The position numbers were made by a program, and so were the translations under genes. A stretch of DNA of 64,000 nucleotides from Cricetomys ansorgei (lineage: Eukaryota; Chordata; Mammalia; Rodentia; Nesomyidae): assembly GCA_026225945.1 (NCBI GenBank), contig JAMJFZ010000107.1, forward strand, positions 45,250,501-45,314,500. Direction: 5' to 3'. The first letter of the stretch is position 1. Every line of letters starts with the position of its first letter. Positions 33,545 to 45,929 of this stretch are shown piece by piece. A model generated the notes under the pieces. That model was not told the DNA's origin. It did not search any database and saw only the letters and a program-made list of their open reading frames with translations.

Positions 33545-35580
33545 TTCTGTCAACCCTTTAACACATTTTAAATGTATTCTTTGATAATTTCATAAGTGTA
33601 TATCAAATATTTGTATTTTATTCAGCCCCTGTGGCCCTATCTCTTACCACTCCCACCCCTGCTGAAGCCCTAATCTTATCAACAAGCCCCATCACCCCAC
33701 AACCATATGTCTTTTTGTGGCACACAGTGTTTGCTCAGGGTTACTTTCATGAACAAGGGTCAGGGGTTATTTTCTGGAGTATGAAAAACTTCATTGGTTA
33801 AACCACTGAAGAAAATGACTCCCACTCCCACAGCAACTATTAACTGACCATAGCTCTTCTGGAAGCAGTGGAACCTTCTACAACCCTCCTCCATCCACGA
33901 TGAAATGTTGATTTGCCCATAGCTGCTGTATGTTCAAGAGTGCAATGACCAGGTGTCATGTCCTTAAGACTGTACTCTTCACAGCTCTCCTCCCCATCCT
34001 TCACCATGACATCTTTTCTTACTCATCTTGAGTAATATTCCCCATGGCTTGGAAGTGAGAAAAGAGATGTACCTCTTGGGAATGGGGAGTCAACAGTCAT
34101 TTGCTTTCTGTACTTTAAACAGTAATGGGTCTCTGCATTAGCTATCACCCACTGGATAAACATATTGGGTTTTATTTTTGTTTTGTTTTGTTTTTGCCCA
34201 CAACTGATATTAGCCCAAATCTGTGGGTAGAAGCATAAATATCTAGAATGCTGTTATAAAACATGTCCATTTAGGAAAACAAAGCGTAGAAGCTTTCCTC
34301 TTAGAGCCTATGACCACCCTAGCCATGGGCTTTTCATCATGTTTATAGTATGAAGCATGAATTTCCTCCTGAGCAGCCAGTCTCCAATCCAATTAGAGAG
34401 CAATTCATTTCTCCCATAATGGTTAAGCCACTATTGCTCCAGTGGGTATATCATACCTGACAGACCAGTACTGTAGCATGCAAGGCCCACATCTGGGTTA
34501 GAATGTTGATGTCTTTTTAGACTCATCAGCTTACGTAGCACCATCTGGATTGTGGAAACTTTCCATCAGGGGAGAAGCTGCTAGTGCAGTTCTGGAGTGA
34601 TTTCCTTATGTCCTATAAACACAGTGTGTTGTGTTCAGCAGTGTCTTACCATCTTGTCCTGGTGGAAAGCAAAGACTGTTCTCCATATCCTATATTGTTT
34701 GGCATGAGGCCTCCTATGAAGTTTCCATGAATGAAGGCATATAGATAGGTTTCTAACACCTGGCATTGGGATTGTAATTTAATAACTTATGACTTCTATC
34801 AGAAGCAATATTCACCCATGTATGGTACCTCTGTTTAAATAATGTGTTTAAATTAATTTACAAAGTAAGTTGCTATTTGGCATTTCATATCTTTAATTTT
34901 AGCTAAATTTCTACTCCGTCTCTTCCTATCCTACATGGCCACCCTCTATTCAGCTTGTTTCAAATCCTGGAATGCCTCTGTACTTTCATGCCACATGGTA
35001 TTCTCCTACATATCTACCTTCATACCCTACCTAAAGCCTCTCTTTGCTCACCTGCTGATTGCTATTCTCTAGCATCCTGACCTTACAGGAGCTCCAATTT
35101 AAGCACACTAGTCTAAAATTTTAAAGATACATCATTCTACACATGTGAGAAAATTTGTGCCATTTGTCATCCTGGGCCATTACTCCATCTACCAGTTTGA
35201 TATTTTCTAGTTTTATTCATTTTTCTATGAATTTCATTTTTTTTTACAGCTGAATAAAATTCCATTATTAACATGTATTCCATTATGTACATAATGTATT
35301 CCATTATGTACATCTAGGCTGACACTATTTCCTAGCTATTAAAAATACATCAGCAATAAACGTAGGTGTGCACGTACTTCTGTGGTAGGACATGGAGTCC
35401 TTTTGGTACATGCCCTGAAGTTACACATCTGGGTCCTATAGTAGTTTCATTTTTTTTTTTTTTAGGTTTCTGAGAAACAACCACATGGATGTCCACCGTG
35501 CTGCCCAATTCACTCCTACTAACAGGGAATAAGTATACTACTTTCCCCAACATTCTCATTATAATTTGCTGATTCTTCTT
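33545..35580 (-). mobile_element. Antisense L1/Lx fragment (3' UTR then ORF2 end)
   Basis: 3'-UTR words at 33560-34850 ('ataatttcataagtgtat', 'gttactttcatgaacaag', 'gagcaattcatttctccc') lead into antisense ORF2-end sequence at 34900-35560 ('catcctgggccattactcc', 'ggacatggagtccttttgg', 'ccaattcactcctactaac'). Confidence 0.7.
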
Positions 35581-36426
35581 TTTAAATTTATTTTTATATT
35601 TATTGTAATTTGTTGTGATTTTTTAAAAATTTATTTGTATTAGTTCCTTGAGAATTTGGTACAATGCAGTTTGATAATGCTCACCTTTTCCTTCATCTCC
35701 TCCAAGGCCCGTCCTCTCTTTCCTCCCTGCTAGACTTTCTGTTTTCTTATTTTTTCCACCTCTCAAGTCCAATTTGTGACGCCAATATATTCATTGATAT
35801 GTGGCCTTCCACAGGGGCATGGTCAACCTATCGGTGGCAACACTCTTAAAGAAAACTGACACTTCCTTTCCCAGGCGCTATCAATTACTGATGGCTCCTC
35901 ATCTAGAGGTGGGAATTCACGTCCACCTCCTCTCTCCATGGTGAGATTTGATCTTGTTTGAGTTAGCACTAGGCTTGGACATATCATCATAACCACTGTG
36001 AATTCATGTTTAGTTTCCCTGTTGTGTGTGGAGGACACTATTCCTTAATTGCCTCTGGCTCTTGAAGTCATCCCACCCTCCCTTCTGCAACAATCCTGAG
36101 ATCACTGAGAGGATGGTGTGTAATATAGATTTTATATTTAGAGCTGAGCACTCTTTAGGCTCTTATTTTCTGCACTTTGGCCGGGTGTTAGTCTTTGTTA
36201 TCGACATTTATTCAAATAGAAGCTTCTGTGGTGCACTTTGAGCAATGCATTGATCTATGGGTACTACACAGGAGTCATTAGGAGTCAATTTAAAAATGTA
36301 TTTACTTAGCAGAATGATAGCAGATTCTTTACTGGGGTCTATATCTCATGTAGCTACAGGTGCTTAGCCCAACAATGGCTTTAGGTATGGGTTTCACCTT
36401 GTGATGATTTAAACTCAATCTTAAAA

Positions 36427-36950
36427 TGTTTAGTGTCAGGTAGCAGTTTCCTTTAAGACTGAGACATTCCATCCTGCAGGGAAAGTCGTTCAAACAGAAA
36501 GTAAACAAATAGTTTTAGGAAGTTCCTGAAACTTACCAGATTCTCTAGGCACTTCCTTCCTCAACAGTAAACAATTAAGTCTGCTGGGAGTCACTCTCGG
36601 AGAAGCTAAGCTGCTAAAACTTTCAGACAATCCCAGTAGTCTGAAAGAAGCAGAGACCAGAAAGCAGCCTAAAAGAAAGACTATCAAAACTGCCTAGAAG
36701 AAACAAAGACCAGCTGAGCTACCTGAAAGAGACTCAGACCACCTGAGCCACCTGAAAAGTCATTCTCCAACCTGTTAAGCTATTAATCTGTGCGTATTGT
36801 GCTCCAGGTTTCTGAGTTTTAGGAGTTTTCATCCATGCTAGGGTGAGCTTTGGTGACACATTCGTCTTTGGATAACTTTTTCTTCTGTAGGTAACACCAA
36901 TAAAATTAATTGGTTCACCAGGTTAGACTTTAGTGATATCTGTATTGCAT
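36427..36950 (+). mobile_element. LTR-like segment 1 (AATAAA at 36899)
   Basis: Interrupts the Lx 3' UTR. It has U3-like tandem 'agacc-agctgag' repeats at 36640-36770 and AATAAA at 36899-36904. It aligns with 42110-42470 ('gtaaacaaat...tttaggaa', 'atccatgctagggtgagctt', 'caataaa(a/c)taattggtt'-like). Boundaries are approximate and the family is not named. Confidence 0.5.
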
Positions 36951-37638
36951 AAAAACAAAAACAAAAAACAGTCTGTCACACAACAATTGGCTACTCCCAT
37001 GATGTTTAGGCCACTCTTGCACCAGTGGATATTTCTTGTCAGGCAAGTCATTCCTGTATGTCACAAAATTCACAGATGACTCCTTTTCTCGTCCAGTAGC
37101 ATGAATTATGAAAATTATACAATGAGGATGAAGTTAACAGGTCAGTACCAGCTTAATATCTTCACATTCTGTAACTTACTACATGTCTTTAGTAATAAGA
37201 TCTTATAGTCAAGTTCTGAATGTTAACCAATAACATTGACATTAACCTATAATGTTTGTGGACCTCACTGGGGAATAATTCTAAAAGAGAAAAGCCATTG
37301 CTGGCACCTGGTTTTTTAGTTTTTACCCTGTAGTGCCTAGTAGGGTCATTGTTTTCCAACTGTAGAGTAACTACATTTTCAGTCTTTGTGTCTATGTGTT
37401 TACACATGTTTTCAGAAGGTTCTCCAGTAGTGGATAGGCTTTCATATGAGATTTTCAAAGGGATTTTTAGAATTAGTAATCTATCCTCTACCCTGTCTTC
37501 CTACCCAAACATCAATTTACCCCTTCCTCTTCATTGTATCCCCTTTAGGCTTTTATACCATTTCTTTATTTCTTTCCACCCTTGAAATCTACCCCTCATG
37601 GCCCCTTGATACTTTTCTGACATATATACATATATATC

Positions 37639-37672
37639 TTGCATATATACATATATATATGTATATATGCAA
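37639..37672. repeat. 34-bp perfect AT-rich palindrome
   Basis: The sequence from TTGCATATATAC to its complement GTATATATGCAA is perfectly self-complementary with no spacer. It lies in an (AT)-rich stretch at the boundary between the Lx 3' UTR and ORF2 remnants. Confidence 0.9.
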
Positions 37673-39024
37673 ATGAAACATATACATCTAAAGATTTACA
37701 GCTAACATCCACAAAAGATAGAAAATATGTAATGTCCTAGGTCTGGAATACTTCACTCAGAATGATTGTTTTCTATTTATTTACTGGAAATTTTTAATTT
37801 CATTTTTTCTTGCGTTATGAGACTGTAGCTGACAAGCAGAATACCTGGGATAGAGACTATATCCTCAAAATATAGGACAAAGGAAATCAACATCCCAACT
37901 TGCTATGAATTAGCTCTTGTCTGAATATTGTAAAGATATATAAACACAATTTGTATTTATTCTTTAACTTCTGTGTTCAGTGGCACAACATACTGTTTGG
38001 ATGAGTTGTTTGCATCTTTGGTGTTTAGATTAGGTCTTTGCATAGTCTTGTATACTAATTCTTTGTCATACGTACAACTGATGAATGTCTTCTCCAATTC
38101 AGCAGTCTGCCTCTTCAGCTGAATAATAGTCATGTGGACCAAAAAAAAAAAAAAGGGGGTTCTTAATGTCATATCCCATTTGTTCCTTTTAAATTATTTT
38201 TTCTTTATTTCAGATATTGATTGCTAGTCTTACTTCTTGAGCAACTGGAGTCTTACCTAGAAAGTCTGTGACAGTGCCTACATTGTAAAATATACTCCTT
38301 CATTTTTTTTCTAGTGTTTTAAGAGTTTCAGGTTTGACACTAAGTTCTTTGCTCTATTTTTGTTTGATTTTTGTACAGAATAATAGACAAAGGTTTAGTT
38401 TCATCTTCTGCATGTAGATTTTTAGGTTTTTCATCACCTTGTATTGAAAATGTTATCTGTTATCCAGTGTGCATTTATTTTTCAGACATTGAGTGTCTGT
38501 GGGTGTGTGGAATTATATATAGGTCCTCTATTCTATGATCTACATGTCTATTTCTAAACCAGTTTCATGCTGTTTCATAGTGTCTCTGTAGTTATCTTGC
38601 AATCAAAAATGTTGATACTTCCTGTGTTATTCTTATTGTTCAAGATTGCTTTGTCTATCCAGGCTCTTCAGTGTTTCCATACTGATTTTAAGATAGCTTT
38701 TCATATTTCTTTGAAAAACTGTGTTGGAAATCTGACCAAGATTGTACTGAATCTGTGAATCATTTTTGGTGTGATATCCATCTTTATAATATAAATTCTT
38801 CCTACCCATGAATATGGGACATCTTTCCACAGTCTAGAGTCTTCCTCAAATCTTTTCTCAGTGTTATAATGGGATTTTTTCCTTATCTCCTTGGCTATAT
38901 TTGCTACAAGATTTTTTTTTCAGGGTATGGTGACTAAAGTTGTGTTTCTAAACTCTTTTCTCACTATTACTATCATTGATACCTCGAAAAACTAACTTCA
39001 GTTGCCTAGGATAGTTGCAGTTGT

Positions 39025-39075
39025 GATTGTTCCTATTTTACAGATGAAGTACTAGAGAACAAAGAGTGAAGAGGT
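39025..39075 (+). repeat. Possible MIR fragment
   Basis: 'cctattttacagatgaag' followed by 'agagaacaaagag' resembles the MIR core region. Short and uncertain. Confidence 0.35.
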
Positions 39076-39529
39076 GGCGCAGGTACACCATGGATGCAGC
39101 TGATCTGTATGTGGCATCCCAGTTCATCTCTCCCCACTGCTCTTCTTCCATGCCGTCCCTCTAGATGACAGAGGAGGCAGATACTAACAGGCAAGGGAAC
39201 TGCACATGGACTGTGTGCAGCCAAAAATAAGAAGTTGCCCTTGATTGTACTACTTGGAAAATACTCAATAATAGAGGAGACGTTTCTCATAAACCTCAAA
39301 GGGGCCCTATGAAAGGATGTTAAGGAACATGGAAAAAAGAGAGAGTAACAGAATACATGTAGTGAGCAAGGAAAAGTGAGTACTACTAGAAGCAGGAAAG
39401 GAAGAGGAAAGAGGAAGCAGGTGGAGAAGATAAGCCAGAGAGCAGCAATTAAGAAGGTGAATGGATGAGAAATTAGCATGACATGTGTGTATGAAGATGC
39501 CAGAATGAAAGTCATTATGTATTCTGTCT

Positions 39530-39935
39530 GAGCTATGGTTTCTGTTGCTGTGATGAAACATCATGACCAAAGGCAACTTGAGGACGAAAGGGTTTGCTTC
39601 ACTCACAGTTCCATACAACAGTTTGTCAAAAGTAGCCAGAGCAGGAACTCACACAGAGCACGAACCTGGAGACAGGAGTTGATGCAGAGGTCAGGGAAGG
39701 GTGCTGCTTACTAGTTAGCTTCTCATAGCTTACTCTGCCTGCTTTCTTATAAAACCCAGGGCCACCAGCCCAGGGATGGCTCCACCCACAGTGGGCTGGA
39801 CCCTCCCATCAATCATTCATTAAGAAAATGTCCTATAGCTGAATCTTATGGATTCATTTTTTTCAACTGAGGCTCCCTCCTTTCTAATGACTCTAGCTTA
39901 TGTCAATTTGACATAAAACTAGCCAACACATATAC
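39530..39935 (+). repeat. Rodent dispersed repeat 'U', near-complete copy
   Basis: Runs from 'gtttctgttgctgtgatga' through 'ggatggctccacccacag' and 'aatgtcctatagctgaatc' to 'tgtcaatttgacataaaac'. It matches 29535-29798 + 30533-30600 on the same strand and 50765-51145 on the opposite strand. Confidence 0.65.
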
Positions 39936-39939
39936 TGAC

Positions 39940-41340
39940 TACCAAAGAAGAATAATATAAAAACCTGAAGGAAATATTGATTTTTGAACAGGGAAAGCTC
40001 AGTTCACACATGTGGTTAGGCCATTTGTGATCAGGAAATTTTACTTCAATAAGAAGAAAAATTCATGAACAAAAATAGTGAATTGAGAATAAGACAATAA
40101 CACTTGAAATCCATTATCCATAAAAATATCCCATAAGCCCCTGAAAGTCTATAAGGCATTCTGTTCAAAATGATCATTTTCTTTGGTCAGATTGTCTCAT
40201 TCAGTCTCCTTGATGTGTGTTTCTAGGAACAGGATCTTGTGTACCATTTTGTGATTATATTCTCGGTGCTTTTAATGCTGTCTGGCACATAACAGGAGCT
40301 CATGTATTTTCCACATGACTAAATAATTAAGTTAATAAAGAAATGACACTCCAAACTTGGCTCATCTCTCCCCTTCAAACATAAATTAATTAGTAGCCAA
40401 ATCAAATTATATGTCCCTTATTTCATGAATAGAGCTGAGATGTTCACGAAAGAAAAACAGCTTACAAATCCTGCATATCTTTCCCCATTAGCATTTCCTG
40501 TACATTCAGTCATATACTTCTGTCCTTTCTAATAGTCTTTCCAACCTTTCTACTTCTCTTTGGTCAGGGATAAAGAGTGGTGAGGGAAGACAATATTTTA
40601 AGGCTATCCTCAGCTACATAGTGAATTCTAGGATAGCCTGGTGAAACTTATAAAGTTTCAAAATTACAAAGTTCATAATAATGTATAAAGTTATTCCAGT
40701 TATGACTTCATAATGAAAGCTAGATAAGGGACTTCATGGTGATGATTACTCTGAAATTATTGTGATAAGACCCCCTCACAGCCAATGAATAAAATATGTG
40801 TGTGTTTAAGGGAACAAAACTAAAGGTCCGTAACTCCTTACTCAAACACTGTGAGAACAGCAACAATAGAAAGACAGTTTAAAAGTCTTAATAAACAGAA
40901 AAAGTGGTTAGGAGCTAGTCAGCTAGTAAGAGTTTTCTTTAGATGAAGGAGGAATAAATACTTTTGCAGACAAGTTAGACTGGAATTTTTGCTAACAAAG
41001 GGCACTGAGAAATTGGGAAGTTTCTTTTCCTTTCCTAGGGAAAAAAAACTTTTCCTAAAGGGCAAGTCTTCAGGAGAAAAGGAATTGTATCAGATGTAAT
41101 TTGGGTCTTTGACACACACAAAAAAAATGAGAGACTATGCAGGCAAAACTAAATCAAGTTTTGCTCATTTATTTAAAAGACGTGACTGTTTAAAATAAAA
41201 TTAATAATAAAATGAGAATGCAGTTTCACGGATGACCACTAGGACACCAGAGTGCTCTTCAAGCCCAGTTCAGCTCTGGCTCTTAGCCATGTGCACATGT
41301 ATGAAGCACCTACATAGGATGATAGGACACTGGGTATGTA
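39940..41340. other. Mostly unassigned AT-rich sequence; possible L2 end
   Basis: 'tgtctggcacataacaggag' at about 40280 resembles the 3' end of L2. No gene-like frame was found. Confidence 0.35.
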
Positions 41341-41349
41341 CTCACTGTT

Positions 41350-41505
41350 TATCAACGCAAACTATGACCTGTAGAGAGATATTCAGTAAGATATTTTGCA
41401 AGCATAAGGACCTGAGTTTGACCCCCAGAACCCCTGTAAATCCCCAGAGATGGAGAGACAGGCTGATCCCAGACAAATAAGAGATCCTGTCTCAAAGACG
41501 TGAAC
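41350..41505 (+). repeat. B4-type SINE remnant
   Basis: The tRNA-like word 'gcataaggacctgagtttg' is followed by a B1-like 'agatcctgtctcaaagac' end, as in ID-B1 fused (B4) SINEs. Diverged. Confidence 0.5.
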
Positions 41506-41569
41506 GGTATTTCTGAGCAGTTTTAAAGGTTCATTGTTAATAAGTGACACAGTGAAATCTCAAGCCTTC

Positions 41570-41740
41570 TAATCGAGGGGGGTGGGGGGAATAGAGGGAG
41601 GGAAAAGGGGAGGGAGGGAGAAAGAGTGATAAGGAAGAAAATACGGGAACATAACTGCTTAGATGGGAGAAGAGTTCCAAGAGTTCCAGTCTTTTGTGTC
41701 CTGTTTTTGTTTTTGTTTTTTGTTTGTTTGTTTGTGTTTG
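41570..41740. repeat. G/A-rich tract and (GTTTT)n tract
   Basis: G- and A-rich sequence at 41577-41640 and GTTTT/TTTG repeats at 41702-41740. Confidence 0.85.
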
Positions 41741-41934
41741 GCTGTTATTGGTTGCAAAGAAGTCCCTAAGGATCTGGGTCCCTTGTAATTTACTGAATTA
41801 CCCAAGGGCTCACTTCAAGACGTTTGTTGAGTATTTACTATGTGTATGTACTACACTAGCAATTGAACTGTGAGAACACAGGTATTACCCTTAGAATGTT
41901 CATAGTGCATCATATCAGAGGTCCAGGAAATCAA

Positions 41935-42110
41935 GTATAGTTTCACTTCCAGAGAGTCACAGGCAACCATGGTCTGAAAATATCAAATGGAAAATTCCAG
42001 AAACAACTCCTAAATTTTAAATTGTGCCCCATTCCAAGTAACATATTGGAATCTCGTTCTAACTACATACCCCATTATTGTGCAACAATTTCCTCTGAAT
42101 TGAATATTAC
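41935..42110 (-). repeat. Possible ancient DNA-transposon relic
   Basis: 'accatggtctgaaaatatc' and 'aatggaaaattccagaaac' resemble an old mammalian DNA transposon (Tigger/MER-like). Called from memory of the pattern only. Confidence 0.35.
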
Positions 42111-42475
42111 CTCCTGGAGGGAGGAGAGAAGCCCATGAAACTCAGATGTAAACAAATGAACAAGTTTAGGAAAGATGAAATTTAGACAATTCACAAGACT
42201 CCTCCACAAGATCATAGAAGCAGTAAGGAATTGCTGGAGAAAAGAGACTCTTTCACCAGCCCAGCTGCCTAGAGGCTTTTTGCCTGCAAGTCATGCAAGA
42301 GCTCCAGGGCTGAGTTTTTGTGAGTGGTCACCAATGCTAGGGTGGGCTTTTTAGTGATGCAGCTGCCCTTGAGTCACCCACATTCCTGCAAGCTGATGTC
42401 ACTTATGCTCTTGTCAGTAATCCCAATAAACTAATCAGTTGCCAAGATGAATTTTAATGGAATTGTTTCTATGGT
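42110..42475 (+). mobile_element. LTR-like segment 2 (AATAAA at 42425)
   Basis: Aligned with 36470-36950: shared 'accaatgctagggtgggctt' motif and 'cccaataaactaatcagttg' end. Probably a second copy of the same LTR or LTR-like family. Confidence 0.5.
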
Positions 42476-43121
42476 CTATCATCAATTATCTACTGGGGTG
42501 AATCACTGTTTATCTGTGTCACATTTTTCTACTTGAATTGAGAATTATCCCACATTTCCCTTAAACCATGCTGTATAATCAACCTATCCATATTTAACAA
42601 TGGCTAATCTTGGGATTGCAGTGCTTGTAGTCACAACAAAGTAATTCAACTTCAAAATAATAATAGAGTTAATGTTTAGTCATATACATGGAAGTCAGGC
42701 GTATTTGCCAGGCTTCTTTAAGGAAACAGAGCAATGGAAAGAGAAGAAAGGGAAATGAGAAGGGGCAAAGAGAGGGAGGAAGGAGAGAGAAGAGAGAGAG
42801 AGGCACACAGATTATAACAGATTGGTTATCTACAGTTATAGAGTGTAAGATTGGGGCAGGGTAAGTTAGCAAGCTGGAAGCCCAAGAGAATTGATGCTAT
42901 AGCAATAATCTTACCCCTATGTTTGAGTACAAAGGGTTGAGAACTGAGCAAGTTCATGTATAGTTCTAATATGGAAGTAGCAGGTTGAGAATAAAAAAAA
43001 AAGCTGGACATTCGTTTAAATGCACTAAGTCTATGCTTATTTGTGGAGTTGTCACCTTTTAATTATACTCACACCTTAAATTGACTGAATGAGGTCCATT
43101 AACATTAAGGAGAATAGTCTT

Positions 43122-43267
43122 AGTCTAGGTGGTGGTGCATGCCTTTAATCCCGGTACTCAGGAGGTAGAGGCAGGTGGATCTCTGTGAGTTCAAGGCCAT
43201 CCTTGTCTACAGAGTGAGTTCCAGGACAGCCAGAGTTACAACAAAGAAACCCTGTCTTGAAAAACCA

Positions 43268-43319
<52 letters not shown>
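43122..43319 (+). mobile_element. B1 SINE with (GA)n tail
   Basis: B1 body 43122-43266 and pure GA tail 43269-43319. The target repeat AGAA(T/C)AGTCTT is at 43111-43121 and 43320-43330. It is inserted in the left part of an ERVL-like relic region. Confidence 0.9.
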
Positions 43320-43324
<5 letters not shown>

Positions 43325-43399
43325 AGTCTTCTTTGTTGTCTACCATTTAAAATGTTCATTTCATCAAAAAAAAAATACACTATAGAAGATACTCTCAAT

Positions 43400-44465
43400 G
43401 TAGGTCAAATCATCTGAATACCCTGTGACACAGTCAATCTGACACAAATCTGCCCCTTGTCAATCTGGCACCCATGGCATCTCCTTAAAGTATATTTGAT
43501 CTCAAAGTAAAGAAAAATATCACAATCCACCTGATATGACAGAGATGTCCTGCATACATACAAAAATCACAGACTCCTTCCCAGAAAAGGATGTACAGTA
43601 CTTAAAAGATGTTACTCTTCTTGATAATTAATTCCAATGATGCAAACAGTAGTTAGGTACTACTAGTGATATGGTGTCAATACATCTTATGTTACATAAT
43701 AGGGTTGATGGTAGGTAGAGGAAAACAATGACACATTCACATATTTGTATTGCAAGTAACACATGTTACAGCTACAGTTATCATTTATGCAACCAGTGAT
43801 ATTCAGGTAGATGGCATTTAAGGCTACTTTCTTCCACAGACCATTCCATATACCCTCTTGCCTTCAGCAAACACCTCAACTGCCTATGTTTCTTTGTCGA
43901 TTTGTGTGGTAGAGGAAAGTGTTTGACAGATCAGTAGCTATATGGACACAAGGTGCCTGGGGATGTAGTAACTTCCTCAAACAATGAAACTACACTTGAT
44001 AGAGCAGCTACAAATCAGTCATCACATAGGTAAGTAGAAAAATATGCCTCTTTGTCTGCAAGATCCATCTGTCATCTACACAGGCCAAAATGAGCTTATT
44101 GAATTGGTATATACTGAGAATCATCACCCTATATCTTTCAAGTCCATGATCATGTTATTCATCTCCACATTCCTTTCACATATAATGTATTGCTCAGGCT
44201 TCATTGTTTGATGATAGAGGCAATTCTGATGGCTCACAGTTGGCCTTTCTCACAATATCTCTTGCTCCTTATGTCAGGGAAGCAGTGTGGGGATTCTGCT
44301 GTTGCTAAATGTGTCTGTCTCAATTATACATTCTAAAACTAGGGAAATAACTACTAGATTGCAAATCTATTAGAGCCACTGTGAAATAGGCTTAAGCTAC
44401 AAACCTCTGCTCATCTGACCTCCTTTAGTCCATACACTGGTGAACCAGAGTGATATTTTAGACAA
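43400..44465 (-). mobile_element. Second ERVL-like internal relic (antisense)
   Basis: 44140-44460 follows 6660-6960 in order ('tcaagtccatgatcatg', 'ttgattca/ttcattg' block, 'aattatacattct..aaact', 'cactgtgaaataggctta'). The upstream part is too decayed to read. No intact frame remains. Confidence 0.45.
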
Positions 44466-44474
44466 GACAAAAAA

Positions 44475-44700
44475 CATTATAAAAGAGAAGCCTGGATATG
44501 TGGCTTGTTTGGCCCAGTGCTTACTGTGCATAGAGCTCTGAGTTTGATCACCAGCACCACACAAACTAGGTATGGTGTACACTCCTCTAATCCCAGAAAC
44601 TAGAAATTGAATTAGGAGGATTAGGAGTTGAAGATCAGCCTCAACCACATGGGTGTTAGCTCAATCTGCATTACATGAAACCCAGTCTCAAAATACATAT
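44475..44700 (+). repeat. B4 SINE (ID + B1 fusion)
   Basis: The ID/tRNA part 'cagtgcttactgtgcatag' ... 'gagtttgatcaccagcacc' is followed by a B1-like half ('cctctaatcccagaaact', 'aaacccagtctcaaaatac'). Confidence 0.7.
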
Positions 44701-44790
44701 ACACACATGTGTGTGCACATTAGCACACACACATATCATCATCATCATCAATAATAATAATAATAATAATAATAATAGTAATAATAATAA
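44695..44790. repeat. (CA)n, (ATC)n and (ATA)n compound microsatellite
   Basis: ACAC/TGTG words to 44734, ATC units to 44750 and ATA units to 44790, as the tail of the preceding SINE. Confidence 0.9.
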
Positions 44791-44794
44791 ATTC

Positions 44795-44965
44795 ATTCCT
44801 CATGAACATTGAAAAGCATTTAACAAAATATTAGCAAATAAAACAACCCAGGAATATGCAAAAAGAGCTAATACATTATGTCCAGATAGAATTCATCTCA
44901 CTAATGTAAAGACAATTTAACAAACTAAAGTACATCAATACAATACACTACTAAGAAAAAAAAAA
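44795..44965 (+). repeat. L1 ORF2 RT-region fragment
   Basis: 'gaacattgaaaagcatttaa', 'aatattagcaaataaaacaa' and 'agatagaattcatctcac' match the RT region of L1 in sense orientation but in jumbled order, suggesting rearranged pieces. Confidence 0.5.
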
Positions 44966-45456
44966 GCACTTCATTAACTAAGTCACTACCTGTGCCTCAA
45001 CACCGCAATCTCTCCTGAAGGATGCATGCATATACATGAACATGCACACCTATCTGATAAAAATTATCTCACGATTTGTTTGTCGTCCTTTAATGCAAAA
45101 TAGCTGTGAAATTGTGTTTCCTCACAACTGCACAAGGGAGTTTCAGAGTTGCTAGGTTTTGAGTCAAGGACTCATGTATAATTCATACACAGTGATATGC
45201 ATGTACTTCCTTTTTGTTATCTCCTTCAGTGGATCAAAAGTAATGTTAAGTAATTTTCTTCTTCAAAGGTGATTTTTCATAAACAGTTTCCAAATTTTCA
45301 TTTATTATCATTGCATGTTCATGATGTATGTGTGAGTATGTGGGCTAATGCACATAGGAGGCAGTGAGAGAGCAACTTTACGGAGTTGGCCCTTTCCTTG
45401 CATTCACCACAGGTCACCAGGCTTACTGACAAACATCATTAAACAGAGGATATTCT

Positions 45457-45617
45457 GCCAGATGGTGGTGGTGCATGACTTTAATCCCAGCACTTGGGAG
45501 GTAGAAGCAGGTGGATCTCTGTGAGCTCAACGTCAGCCTGGTCTACAGAGTGAGTTCCAGGACAGCCAGAGTTACAACAGAGAAACCCTGTCTCCAAAAT
45601 AAAATAAAAACAAAAAT
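45457..45617 (+). mobile_element. B1 SINE
   Basis: 'gccagatggtggtggtgcat', 'ggatctctgtgagctcaacg' and 'gttacaacagagaaaccctg', A-rich end. A short imperfect target repeat (agaggatattct / agagatattct) is at each side. Confidence 0.9.
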
Positions 45618-45721
45618 AAGAGATATTCTAACAATGAGGATGACTCTTACTCTTCTTACTCCAGGTGCTCATATAGTGGGGTCACTGCAAATGTTTCCCA
45701 GCAATAGAAAGAAGCCCCATC

Positions 45722-45925
45722 AGGTGGACAGTGGTGACATATGTCTTTAATTCCAGCACTTGCACTTGAGAGACAGAGACAGGTGGATCTCTGTGAATTC
45801 AAGGCCAGCCTGGTCTACAGCATGAGTCCCAAGATAGCCAGTGCTACACAGAGAAACCTTGTCTCAGAAACAAAAAAAAAAAAAAAAAAAAAAAAAGGAG
45901 GAGGAGAAGGAGGAGGAAGAGAAGA
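45722..45925 (+). mobile_element. B1 SINE with A/GGA tail
   Basis: B1 body 45722-45866 with an internal 'cacttgcacttg' duplication at 45757-45768. The poly(A) run (about 45871-45897) changes into (GGA)n to 45925. Confidence 0.9.
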
Positions 45926-45929
45926 TGAA

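Larger units (their letters stand above)
35585..38960 (-). mobile_element. Adjacent antisense L1/Lx fragment, interrupted by an LTR-like insert
   Basis: A second head-to-tail copy. 3' UTR 35590-36425 resumes at about 36965-37600 after an inserted LTR-like segment. Antisense ORF2 follows at 37690-38930 ('tctgcctcttcagctgaata', 'tctatttctaaaccagtttc', 'ttgtctatccaggctcttc'). Insertion and decay have broken every frame. Confidence 0.7.
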
